64,000 nucleotides of DNA from Streptomyces smyrnaeus (lineage in GTDB: Bacteria > Actinomycetota > Actinomycetes > Streptomycetales > Streptomycetaceae): the NCBI RefSeq assembly GCF_017676345.1, contig NZ_JAFFZM010000018.1:1-64000 (forward strand), read 5' to 3'. Every line of letters starts with the position of its first letter. Positions within the stretch are counted from its first letter, which is position 1. Shown piece by piece: positions 17,164 to 24,960 of this stretch. Both the position numbers and the translations under genes were made by a program. Under the pieces are notes generated by a model. The model did no database searches and was not told the origin of the DNA. It saw only the letters and a program-made list of their open reading frames with translations.

Positions 17164-17475
17164 CTACCCGTTGGGGTGGAACCACCTCGCGGACGCCAGG
17201 TCGGTCTCCTGGTAGCCGTCCCTACCCAGCCGAATGACCCGGACGATCTCGGTCAGAGCCTGCTGAACAGCCTGGCTCTTCGTGTCCCACTTGTGCATCG
17301 CTTCCTTGTAGGCGGTCTGCGCCTCGCCCTCCCACGCCTCGGAGATGGACGCGACCTGCTTGCGGATGTCCCCCAGGTCCTCCATCAGCGTCTTCGCGAA
17401 GCCCTCGATGGACGTGGCCGCCTCATCCAGGCTGGCATAAGTTACTTTCAGCCCGTCCTGGTACCCTTTTGGCAT
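17164..17475 (-). CDS. WXG100 family ESX substrate (EsxA-like)
   Basis: A 103-aa helical-hairpin protein of the WXG100 superfamily. The turn motif is WEG at residues 48-50. The C-terminal helix is followed by Tyr88-x3-Asp92 (YQETD), which fits the YxxxD/E type VII export signal. ATG with GGAGAG upstream. It is the last gene of the minus-strand cargo unit, 100 bp after the other WXG100 gene, with which it probably forms a heterodimer. Several codons (GTA ACT TAT) are unusual for this genome. Confidence 0.9.
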   Translation of the reverse strand: MPKGYQDGLKVTYASLDEAATSIEGFAKTLMEDLGDIRKQVASISEAWEGEAQTAYKEAMHKWDTKSQAVQQALTEIVRVIRLGRDGYQETDLASARWFHPNG

Positions 17476-17575
17476 TTTCTCTCCAGTGCCATGTCGTTCC
17501 GCCGCTTGTTGAGGTCGCCCTACGCGACCCTCAGCTCATAAGCCCGTGTGCAGCGCCTTCGATGCGGCGCCCGAT

Positions 17576-17956
17576 TCACCGAGCAGGCGGAGGCGAGTAC
17601 ATGTCGAGCTTGGACACCGACTGTCCGGACGCGTCCGTGCCCAAGCCGCCGCCCTCAACCACGTCGACACCCTTGAGGGCCTGCGCGATGTCGAGTTCGT
17701 TCGCCCCGGACTTCTTCCGGGTGGCCTGGATCCCTTCCAAGAAGTAGGCCAGGAGGTTGTTGATTTCCTTCATTCGATTGTTGATCTCGTTCTGCTTCAC
17801 ATCGAAGGCGTGCGCGCCGATACCCTGCCACTGGCCTTCGATGGCGTCGATGACGCCCTGAAGCCCCCGCACTTGGCTGTTGATGCTTCCGATCTTCTCG
17901 ATGAGATCCTTCTGCTTCTTATCGAGTTGATCATCGCTGAGTTTCTGGTCGGCCAT
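17576..17956 (-). CDS. WXG100 family ESX protein (EsxB-like)
   Basis: A 126-aa WXG100 protein with WQG at residues 43-45 between two amphipathic helices and a longer, Gly/Ser/Pro-containing tail after residue 95. The tail is longer than in typical 100-aa members. No clear YxxxD/E follows the second helix, so export may rely on the partner at 17164-17475. ATG preceded by GGAAAGG. It lies 63 bp after the mycosin stop codon. Confidence 0.88.
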   Translation of the reverse strand: MADQKLSDDQLDKKQKDLIEKIGSINSQVRGLQGVIDAIEGQWQGIGAHAFDVKQNEINNRMKEINNLLAYFLEGIQATRKKSGANELDIAQALKGVDVVEGGGLGTDASGQSVSKLDMYSPPPAR

Positions 17957-18019
17957 GACCTTTCCGTCCCTTCGTCGATCCTTGAACGAGTCGCTTTGAA
18001 GACGCGGAACTGCTCCGTA

Positions 18020-19264
18020 CTAGTTCCGCCGGATACGTACAACCGCGAAGCCGCACCCCCCGAGGATGATGACACCCGCCGCGATGCCGATGGCGGGGAG
18101 GAGCCAACTGCCGCCCTCGTCCTCGGTCTTGGAGTCTGCCACCTTCACCTTGTCGGGGGCAGCCTCTTTGTCCGAGTCGCCCTTGCCGGAGCCCTTGCCG
18201 GAGTTCTTGGCATCCGAACCCGACTCCTTCGACTTGGTGTTGAGGGTCCGCTCCCCGGTGAGCGGACTGATGTCCGGATCACCGGGATCACCCTTGCCCT
18301 CCAGGAGATTCATGCGAGGGCGGACGGCCCCGTGACCTACGTAAATGCTGGGCTTGTCCGCCAGGTCACCTGTCTTCAACAGCACGCGGAGAACCTGGTT
18401 CGCGGTCCAGTCCGGATGGTGCGACCAGATCAGGGCGGCGGAGGCGGAGGCAATGGCGGTGGCAACACTTGTACCACCGCGCGGGCAATATGCCTGCTTC
18501 TCTCCGTCACACAACACCGGGACCCCCTCGCCTGGTCCCGAAAGGTCTGTCTGTTTGCCGTAAGTGGAGGATTCAGCAACCCTGCCGGTCTTGTCGATCG
18601 ACGCTACGGCAGCTACGTTCGGATACGCAGCGGGATAATTCTCCTGGTTCCCTTTCTTGGCATCATTCCCCGTGCCGGCCAGTAGCAGTTTGCCCTTCTT
18701 CGTGGCGTAGTCGAGCGCCTTTTTGAAAGCCGGGTTGGCTCCGCCACCGAAAGACATGTTGATGATCTGGGCGTCGCTGTCAGCAGCCGCTCTGATGGCT
18801 TTGGCATCCACGCCCAATTTGCCTGGCCCCCCAACCCCTTTTAGGTTGGTCTTGATGGGGATGATTTTCGCTTTCGGGGCAAGCCCTTTCAGCGTGCCGC
18901 CTTTCCCTGAACCCGCAATGAGCTCGGCCATCGTCGTCCCGTGCCCGACATCGTCACGCGTCTCATCGCCTGGCGCACCAGAGAGATCTTTCCCGGGAAG
19001 GACTCGACCGCGAAGCGCCGGAGTGGAAGCGTCGACGCCGGTGTCGACAACGGCCACCTTGATATCCTCGCCCGTACTGACCTTCCACATCTTCTCAGCC
19101 TGCATCGGCTTGAGATACCACTGCTGAGACTGGACACTGTCGGCGCCAGCGACGGGTGCCAATGCGGTGAGCGAAACCGTCCAAGCCCCAATTGCTGCGA
19201 GCCCAGTGAAGAGACGGCGCCTCATTCGGGGCTTCAGTGATGCTGTCGTCATCGTCATTTTCAC
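18020..19264 (-). CDS. mycP: Mycosin (type VII-associated subtilisin protease), cargo-linked copy
   Basis: A 414-aa S8 serine protease with an N-terminal signal/anchor segment (about residues 15-41). The catalytic triad is Asp74 (VVDTGVD), His108 (GHGT) and Ser266 (GGTSVATA), with oxyanion Asn200. A charged linker and one C-terminal transmembrane helix follow, ending in RIRRN. This is MycP topology: a membrane-tethered extracytoplasmic protease. GTG start, 3 bp from the preceding stop and without a good Shine-Dalgarno, so translational coupling is likely. A second mycosin lies at 21874-23196. Confidence 0.92.
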   Translation of the reverse strand: MKMTMTTASLKPRMRRRLFTGLAAIGAWTVSLTALAPVAGADSVQSQQWYLKPMQAEKMWKVSTGEDIKVAVVDTGVDASTPALRGRVLPGKDLSGAPGDETRDDVGHGTTMAELIAGSGKGGTLKGLAPKAKIIPIKTNLKGVGGPGKLGVDAKAIRAAADSDAQIINMSFGGGANPAFKKALDYATKKGKLLLAGTGNDAKKGNQENYPAAYPNVAAVASIDKTGRVAESSTYGKQTDLSGPGEGVPVLCDGEKQAYCPRGGTSVATAIASASAALIWSHHPDWTANQVLRVLLKTGDLADKPSIYVGHGAVRPRMNLLEGKGDPGDPDISPLTGERTLNTKSKESGSDAKNSGKGSGKGDSDKEAAPDKVKVADSKTEDEGGSWLLPAIGIAAGVIILGGCGFAVVRIRRN

Positions 19265-19267
19265 TGG

Positions 19268-21103
19268 TTACTCGATAACTGGCGGAACGCTGCCACGCTG
19301 TGCGCCCGGCCGGGTCTGTTCGTCTTCTGTCAAGTAGTCCGGGCGCCGCGTCCGCTGGCGGGGGGTGTCTTCGGGAGTGACCGGCTCCCCTCCAATAACC
19401 AGGCCCCCGCCTCCAGGCGTGGATGCTCGCGAATCACGGTCCTGTCCAGCGTCACCGTTGGTGGGCTCCCCGACGATGCCATCGCGGTTCGTTGCTCTCC
19501 TCCGACCCGCCGCATTCCGCCCACCGCCGTTGCCTGCTGCTCCCCCTGCACCCAGAGCGCTTACTGGCGGAACCATGCCCATCGGACGCCGAGCCGCTGA
19601 GGAGTTCTGTCCGTCGACGACCGTCCCCCTCGGTACACCGGAGCCGGATGAGTTCGAGCCTGGGCCCGGCTGGGTCGGGGTACCGCCCACGATCCCGCCA
19701 CGTTGAGCGGCTCGACCGACACCGGGACGTCCACCAGTGTTCGGGCCTCCCGTCGTTGTGGGGGGCACCCCCATCATCCCAGGGCGACCGAGCCCACGCG
19801 GCCCGCTGTTGCCCGCTTCCCTGGCTGTCGGCCCCGGCATCATCGGGCCGACGGGTCCAGGCCTCATCGGCCCCGGGCGCCCAACGGGGCCGTTCGGGCC
19901 TGTCGGCCCGGTACGACCCGTGTTCGTAGGCGGCGGCACGAACGGACGCTGCTGGGGAGGGCCGCCGGGACCCACCCTGCCGGGAGGCGGCGGACTACCT
20001 GGCGGGACGTAAGCGGGAGCGGGGCCGGGAGGGCCACCACCGGGCGGCAGGCCGGGCTGACCGGGGGCCGGAGGCACGTGCGGCGAAGGAGCGCGGTCCA
20101 TCGGCTGCGTCACAGGAGCGGGAGGGGCGCTGTCGATGTTCGTGGCGACCGACATGTCCGGGTAGACCGGGCTCTCGGGGACTCGGGGAGTATCGATCAA
20201 GTCCGCCCTGCCGACCCCTCCGTCGGGCGTCGGTACGTGAGCGGACGCCGCAGACCCCGCACTGCCGGGCGAAGCACTTCCCGGGACGTACGAAGCTGGT
20301 GCTGCCGGTACTGCCGCGCTTCCCTCGGAGCCACCGGAGGGGCTGCCCTCGTACGGGGATGTCGGTACCACTGGCGGCACTCCCACATTCGGCATCGTCC
20401 CGAACGTCGGCTTGTTCTTCTCCGCGACCTGAATGTTCGCGAGCGCCACCTTGTAGTAGGAACTCAGCTTGTTCATCTGCTGAATGGCCTCTTGGCGCTT
20501 CTGCTCGCGCTCGCGTACCTCGGGCTTGGATTTGCTGGTGATCTTGGGAGGAAGATAGGGCCCGTAGACCTTGTCCTCCTCCGGGTCCCGCTTCGGCATC
20601 GACGACTTGACCATGGACAGACCGAAGCCCGCGGCCTTGAGCTGCGTGCCCGCAGCTCCCGCGTACTCACTGAGCTTGAGAGTCTCCCGGCGAAGGCTCT
20701 TGGCCCACTTGGAGAACTCCTCTTTCGTTTTGCCCTCCCACTCCGACTCCACCTCGTCGAAGTAGGTCTTCAGCTCCTCCTCGGCCTTCCTGATGGAGCG
20801 GGCGGCGTCCCACAGGGCGTCGCCGACATCCTCCAGGTCCTGGGGAGAGGCGTCCTCGACGAGATCCACCATCTGGTTGAGACGGTAGGGCTCGAAGTCC
20901 GTGTTTCCGGCCGAGCCGGCAGCCGGCGGGGCCAAGGGTCCGGCGCCGGGCGCACGGAAGAGTTCGGGCTTCCGCGTCGTCGTGGGAGGCGGAAGGAAAG
21001 GGCTGAATTCTGCCGGAAGTGTGGGGTCTTTCGGCATCTCGTCAGCCGAGTACCCCTTCCCTGTGAAAGGGTCAACCGGCTCGTTGTTCCCCTTGCCGCC
21101 CAT
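19268..21103 (-). CDS. Large WXG-like, Pro/Gly-rich protein of the ESX cargo unit
   Basis: A 611-aa protein. Residues about 75-200 are helical and contain WEG at 122-124 within a WXG100-like hairpin. Residues about 210-600 are low-complexity Pro/Gly/Ala sequence with collagen-like stretches such as GPTGPNGPVGRPGP. A YxxxE sequence occurs near residue 19. The layout (helical head, disordered tail) recalls EspB-type or PPE-like ESX substrates, but no named family can be assigned. A strong AGGAGGA precedes the ATG. It probably is either a secreted substrate or a structural partner. Confidence 0.78.
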   Translation of the reverse strand: MGGKGNNEPVDPFTGKGYSADEMPKDPTLPAEFSPFLPPPTTTRKPELFRAPGAGPLAPPAAGSAGNTDFEPYRLNQMVDLVEDASPQDLEDVGDALWDAARSIRKAEEELKTYFDEVESEWEGKTKEEFSKWAKSLRRETLKLSEYAGAAGTQLKAAGFGLSMVKSSMPKRDPEEDKVYGPYLPPKITSKSKPEVREREQKRQEAIQQMNKLSSYYKVALANIQVAEKNKPTFGTMPNVGVPPVVPTSPYEGSPSGGSEGSAAVPAAPASYVPGSASPGSAGSAASAHVPTPDGGVGRADLIDTPRVPESPVYPDMSVATNIDSAPPAPVTQPMDRAPSPHVPPAPGQPGLPPGGGPPGPAPAYVPPGSPPPPGRVGPGGPPQQRPFVPPPTNTGRTGPTGPNGPVGRPGPMRPGPVGPMMPGPTAREAGNSGPRGLGRPGMMGVPPTTTGGPNTGGRPGVGRAAQRGGIVGGTPTQPGPGSNSSGSGVPRGTVVDGQNSSAARRPMGMVPPVSALGAGGAAGNGGGRNAAGRRRATNRDGIVGEPTNGDAGQDRDSRASTPGGGGLVIGGEPVTPEDTPRQRTRRPDYLTEDEQTRPGAQRGSVPPVIE

Positions 21104-21136
21104 GCGTCCTCCTGGTTCCGGGCATATGCCAGCCGA

Positions 21137-21649
21137 TCAGAGGCCGGTCTTCTCGGACTTGCCTTCGGGCTTGTCGTCCTTGGGCCCTGCGTCACCCTCG
21201 CCGTCCGGATGCTTCAGCTTCTTCTCCGTCGCCTCCACCCGGGCCTGGATCTGCCAGAAGAGGCGCTTCTCGTCCTCCTCCAGGTTGTCGAAGCCGCGGT
21301 CGGCGCCCTTGATGGCGATACCCGTCGCGTCGATCTGATCCCGGAGGTTGGAGGAGAGGAGTGTGAGGGTTTCGTGCACCTCGCTGTACTTGGCGAAGAG
21401 GTCGTCGGCTTCCGCGTAGGGAATGCTCTCCCCGCTGAGCGACTTCCGGGTGACGCGCCTGCACGAGACCTTGTGTTTCGCCGCAGGAGAGGTGTCCAGT
21501 TCCGAGATGACACCGTCGATCCGCTTTTTCAGCTTCTTCAGCGCTTCAGCACGCCGTTCCAGGTCCCCCTTCGGGGACGACGCCGACACCTTCCCCGATG
21601 ACGGGACTGGTGGCGGCATCTCCTTGCCGTCCGGCCCCAGCTGTCCCAT
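21137..21649 (-). CDS. Helical protein at head of ESX cargo unit
   Basis: A 170-aa, highly charged protein predicted to be mostly helical (two long heptad-like stretches, about residues 28-55 and 75-145) with a Lys/Asp/Glu tail. It lacks a W-x-G turn. GGGGGAG precedes the ATG. It is the first gene of the minus-strand cargo unit, 33 bp before the 611-aa gene, so it may be a chaperone or partner for it. Function not recognised. Confidence 0.72.
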   Translation of the reverse strand: MGQLGPDGKEMPPPVPSSGKVSASSPKGDLERRAEALKKLKKRIDGVISELDTSPAAKHKVSCRRVTRKSLSGESIPYAEADDLFAKYSEVHETLTLLSSNLRDQIDATGIAIKGADRGFDNLEEDEKRLFWQIQARVEATEKKLKHPDGEGDAGPKDDKPEGKSEKTGL

Positions 21650-21873
21650 GGGCTCCCCCCTTCTGCCCGGTTCTCATCCGCTTGCTCGACGGTCTTCGTG
21701 GTCCGGTCGGGCAGCGCTCACGTCACTGTAGTAGCTGGGTGCAGCCCGTTCCAACTGCAAATAAGCTGCTGACAGTTGCTCGTAGCAGGACCGTAACGTG
21801 TGACACGCGCGTGGCATATACCTCTTTTCTACCAGCCGCCTGTGACACCGGCGGATCGGCGGGCGGTGGACCG
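21650..21873 (-). promoter_or_regulatory. Promoter region of the ESX cargo unit
   Basis: This 224-bp spacer separates the core-linked mycosin from the five-gene cargo unit and must hold its promoter. It is less GC-rich than its surroundings. On the minus strand TTGCAG (about 21759) is followed roughly 17 bases later by a TA-containing stretch (CAGCTACTACAGT), a possible -35/-10 pair, but this is weak. Confidence 0.35.
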
Positions 21874-23196
21874 TCAGCGGGTGGCCGCCGGGCGCTTGCG
21901 GCGGCGCCAGTCGCGGTAGACCAGGGAGGTGCCCGCGATGACCGCGACGAGGGTGCCGCCTCCTACCAGGACGTAGGTTCCGAGCCGCTCGTTGCGTTCC
22001 TGCTCGGTTTCGCCGAGCTGGAGCTTGGCCGGTGTGGGTTTCTTGGCCGTTTCGACGCCTTCTTTGGCCACGGGGCGTTCGATGCGCTTGTCGTCCTCGG
22101 TGAGGGCTGCCACCGGGTCGACGACGCCCCAGCCGACGAGGCGGTCGTGGCCGGGGATGGAGCGCTCCGCGGTCTGCTCGATCTGGGCGACGATGTTCTG
22201 CTGGGACCACTTGTCGCGGCCCTCGTCGTGCTTGGCGCGGAGCAGTGCCGCGACGCCCGACACATAGGGGGCGGAGAAGCTGGTGCCGTTGTCGACGCAG
22301 TGACCGCCCTTGGGGACGGTGGAGACCATGTCGACGCCGGGGGCCGCCACGTCCACGAAGTCACCGGCCTGGGAGAAGGGGGCGCGCTCGTTGTTGCGGT
22401 CGGACGCGGCCACCGCGAGGACACCCGGGTAGGAGGCCGGGTAGGTTGCCTTGTTCTTGCCGCCCAGGCCGTCGTTGCCCGCGGAGGCGACGACGACGAC
22501 GTCCGCCTGCACGGCGCGCCGCACCGCTTGTTCCAGCGAGGAGTCGGGCTGCAGGGCCTCGGCCGTGTCCTGGGAGATGTTGATGATGTCGGCGTCGGCC
22601 TGAACCGCGTAGTCGATGGAGTCGGCGAGGGTGGCGGCGGTGCCGCTGCCGTTGGCGTCGTTCTGCTTGATGGGAATGATCGTGGCCTTCGGCGCCAGTC
22701 CCACGAAGCCGGTGTCGTCGGCGGGGCGTGCGGCGATGATGCCGGCGACCTTGGTGCCGTGCCCGACCTCGTCGGTGGTGCCGTTGGCCTTGCCGCGAGG
22801 CGTGGCGCGGCCCGTCTCCACGTCCTTCTTCGGTTTCTTGGGGAGCAGGTTCTTGCCCGCCTCGGCGTCGACGGCGTCCTTGAGCTGTTTGTTCTCGATG
22901 TCGACGCCGGTGTCGATGACGGCGACCCGGACACCTGCGCCCTGATCGGTGTCCTGCCACAGCTCGTTGAGCAGGACCCGCTGCAGCGACCAGGGGCGGC
23001 CCTTGAACGGCTTGGCGGGAAAGCTGCACTGCGTGCTGGCGTCCGCGGCTGCCGGAGGGGCCGCGGTGACGGTCAGGGTGGAGGCTGTGACGGCTGTCGC
23101 CGCCGCCATCGCGCCCAGTCGGCGCAGCCCCCGCAGCCGACGCGGTCCGGTGCCGCGCCTCGCCTCGGTGGTCCTGGTCATCGTCGTCGTCACCAC
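21874..23196 (-). CDS. mycP: Mycosin (type VII-associated subtilisin protease), core-linked copy
   Basis: A 440-aa S8 protease with a signal peptide ending near a AAPPAAADA stretch. The triad motifs are VIDTGVD, VGHGTKVAG and GTSFSAPY, with AGNDG for the oxyanion hole. There is one C-terminal transmembrane helix and an Arg/Lys-rich end. It follows eccB with a 2-bp gap, so it is the classic MycP position. The start is ambiguous among GTG 23196, GTG 23193 and ATG 23181. It differs substantially from the 18020-19264 copy. Confidence 0.93.
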   Translation of the reverse strand: MVTTTMTRTTEARRGTGPRRLRGLRRLGAMAAATAVTASTLTVTAAPPAAADASTQCSFPAKPFKGRPWSLQRVLLNELWQDTDQGAGVRVAVIDTGVDIENKQLKDAVDAEAGKNLLPKKPKKDVETGRATPRGKANGTTDEVGHGTKVAGIIAARPADDTGFVGLAPKATIIPIKQNDANGSGTAATLADSIDYAVQADADIINISQDTAEALQPDSSLEQAVRRAVQADVVVVASAGNDGLGGKNKATYPASYPGVLAVAASDRNNERAPFSQAGDFVDVAAPGVDMVSTVPKGGHCVDNGTSFSAPYVSGVAALLRAKHDEGRDKWSQQNIVAQIEQTAERSIPGHDRLVGWGVVDPVAALTEDDKRIERPVAKEGVETAKKPTPAKLQLGETEQERNERLGTYVLVGGGTLVAVIAGTSLVYRDWRRRKRPAATR

Positions 23197-23198
23197 CC

Positions 23199-24713
23199 TC
23201 AGGAGCCCTGCGGCTGAAGTGCGTCACCGGTGGACAGCCGCGGGCCCGTGGGCAGGAACGCGGCCCATTCGGCGGGGATGGGCGCCGGTTTGACGTTCTC
23301 GTAGCCGAGCCTGCGCTGCGCGTTCTGGCCTTCGGCCTGCTGTCGCTCGGACTTCTTGCCGTCGTCGCCGATACCCGACTCGCCCTGTTCGCTGTCGGTG
23401 TTGTTCTGCATCGCGTAGCGCAGTCCGGTGTCGGTCACCAGGAAGATGCCGCCCACGTTCGGACTGCGGCCCTTGAACTGGCGGAAGAGCTGTCCGGTTC
23501 CGGGCGTGACGTAGGCGCTGGAGGTGCCGGCGGGGAGCTGTTCGGGGAACTCCTTGCCCACCCAGGTGGTGAGCGTGGTGGCGCCGCTCTTGCCGTCGAC
23601 CTTGCGCAGCACGTTGCAGGCGACGTTGCGGCTGCCGGAGCGGGTGCTGGCGGAGTTGACGGCGTAGCTCTTCTCCTCGGGCCACTTCAGGGTGTCGCCG
23701 AAGGTGCCGGACGGGGAGAAGGCGCTGGCGTTGACCTTGATCGCCTCGCCGTTCTGCTTGAGGGGCAGCAGCTGCTTGGAGGAGAGCAGCAGCTGCGCCA
23801 TGAAGTCGCTGATCTGCAGGACCTTGCCGGACAGCACGACGTAGTGCTGCATGTGGTTGCCGGACGTCGACTGGATGACGGTGCCGACCAGGTTGGTGCT
23901 CGAGTCGAGACCGGGGACACCGGCGTCCGCGCCGATCTGCCCGGGGACCTGCGGGAAGGAGATGTTCTGGCCGGTGTGCAGCGTGGCCAGCCACTCGCGG
24001 GAGACGCGCTGGGGTTTACGGTTGCCCGCCAGAACGCGCAGCAGCGTCTCGTCGCGCGCGATGCGGTACTTGCGGCCGGACTTGTCGACGACGTACAGCC
24101 GGTCGTCGGGGCCCTGGACGAAGATGAGCTCGCCACCGCGCAGCCGGTTGGCGCCCTCGACCTTCTTCTTGTCGCGGTCGGCCAGTACGAAGGCCGCCTT
24201 CTGCACGGCACGGTCGCCCTGGCTGGGGCGCTCGCAGACCGCCCAGCGCTTCTTCTCGCCCGCTTCCTTGCCCTCGGGGAGGCGGTCGGGCGCGTAGGGG
24301 ATGCCGAGGGTGGCGCCGTGCGGTATGTCGCCCTTGTCGAGGACCTTCTCGTCGACCTTGACGACCTCTCCCTTGCCCGGGTCGAGGAGCAGTTTGGCGG
24401 AGGCGAGGTTGAGCACCGGGTGGAGCTGGGCCTTGCCGTCGGTCTTGAGGACCACGTAGCGGGTGGTCGACTCGGAGCCGATGATGACCTTCTCCTCGGG
24501 CGTGTCCCAGCCTTCGGGGGCCTTCGGTTTGAACATGCCCCAGGCGCCGAATCCGGCGAGGATCAGCACACCGACGACGATGCCGGGCAGGATGCCGCGC
24601 AGCGGGCGGGGGGCGCCCTCCTCGGTGCCTGTCGGTGACGGCTGGAGGAACGCCGCCACCAAGCGCTTCTTCGCGAAGGTGTAGGCATTGAGCTCGTCGC
24701 GCCGTGATGCCAT
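23199..24713 (-). CDS. eccB: Type VII secretion protein EccB
   Basis: A 504-aa bitopic core component. A short cytoplasmic N-terminus (MASRRDEL... AYTFAKKRLV) is followed by one transmembrane helix at about residues 43-64 and a large extracytoplasmic repeat domain. Cysteines in AVCERP and NVACNV may form the domain-locking disulphide. ATG 24713 with GGGGAG upstream gives the conserved EccB N-terminus; the longer ORF does not. It is co-directional with the adjoining mycosin and divergent from eccE. Confidence 0.93.
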   Translation of the reverse strand: MASRRDELNAYTFAKKRLVAAFLQPSPTGTEEGAPRPLRGILPGIVVGVLILAGFGAWGMFKPKAPEGWDTPEEKVIIGSESTTRYVVLKTDGKAQLHPVLNLASAKLLLDPGKGEVVKVDEKVLDKGDIPHGATLGIPYAPDRLPEGKEAGEKKRWAVCERPSQGDRAVQKAAFVLADRDKKKVEGANRLRGGELIFVQGPDDRLYVVDKSGRKYRIARDETLLRVLAGNRKPQRVSREWLATLHTGQNISFPQVPGQIGADAGVPGLDSSTNLVGTVIQSTSGNHMQHYVVLSGKVLQISDFMAQLLLSSKQLLPLKQNGEAIKVNASAFSPSGTFGDTLKWPEEKSYAVNSASTRSGSRNVACNVLRKVDGKSGATTLTTWVGKEFPEQLPAGTSSAYVTPGTGQLFRQFKGRSPNVGGIFLVTDTGLRYAMQNNTDSEQGESGIGDDGKKSERQQAEGQNAQRRLGYENVKPAPIPAEWAAFLPTGPRLSTGDALQPQGS

Positions 24714-24960
24714 GAGTGAAAGACGCTCCCCTGAAGTCCCTGCTGTCCCCGCACCGTCCGGCCTCGGGGCCGTGACGGCCCCGGCCGGCCCGGAACGGTA
24801 CCGCTCACCGGTCCGCGCGACGCCCGCGGGCGCTGCCGATTGTCGGACCGGGCCCCTACTATGCCGGTTGGGGATTGCCTTGTGCCGCTCCGGTATCGTG
24901 ATCGCCCGCCCAACGCCCCCAACGAGTGGGGCGAATTCGGACATGAGGGGGCCTTCTCGG
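24714..24960. promoter_or_regulatory. Divergent eccB-eccE spacer
   Basis: About 250 bp between divergent starts. It should contain promoters for the eccB-mycP unit and for the eccE-EspI-like unit. Both strands carry long GC-driven open frames here, but none has a ribosome site plus a recognisable N-terminus. Confidence 0.45.

Noticed and set aside
17164..21649. Integrative element or prophage insertion
   Set aside because: Codon use is locally unusual, but there is no integrase, transposase, tRNA target or flanking direct repeat.
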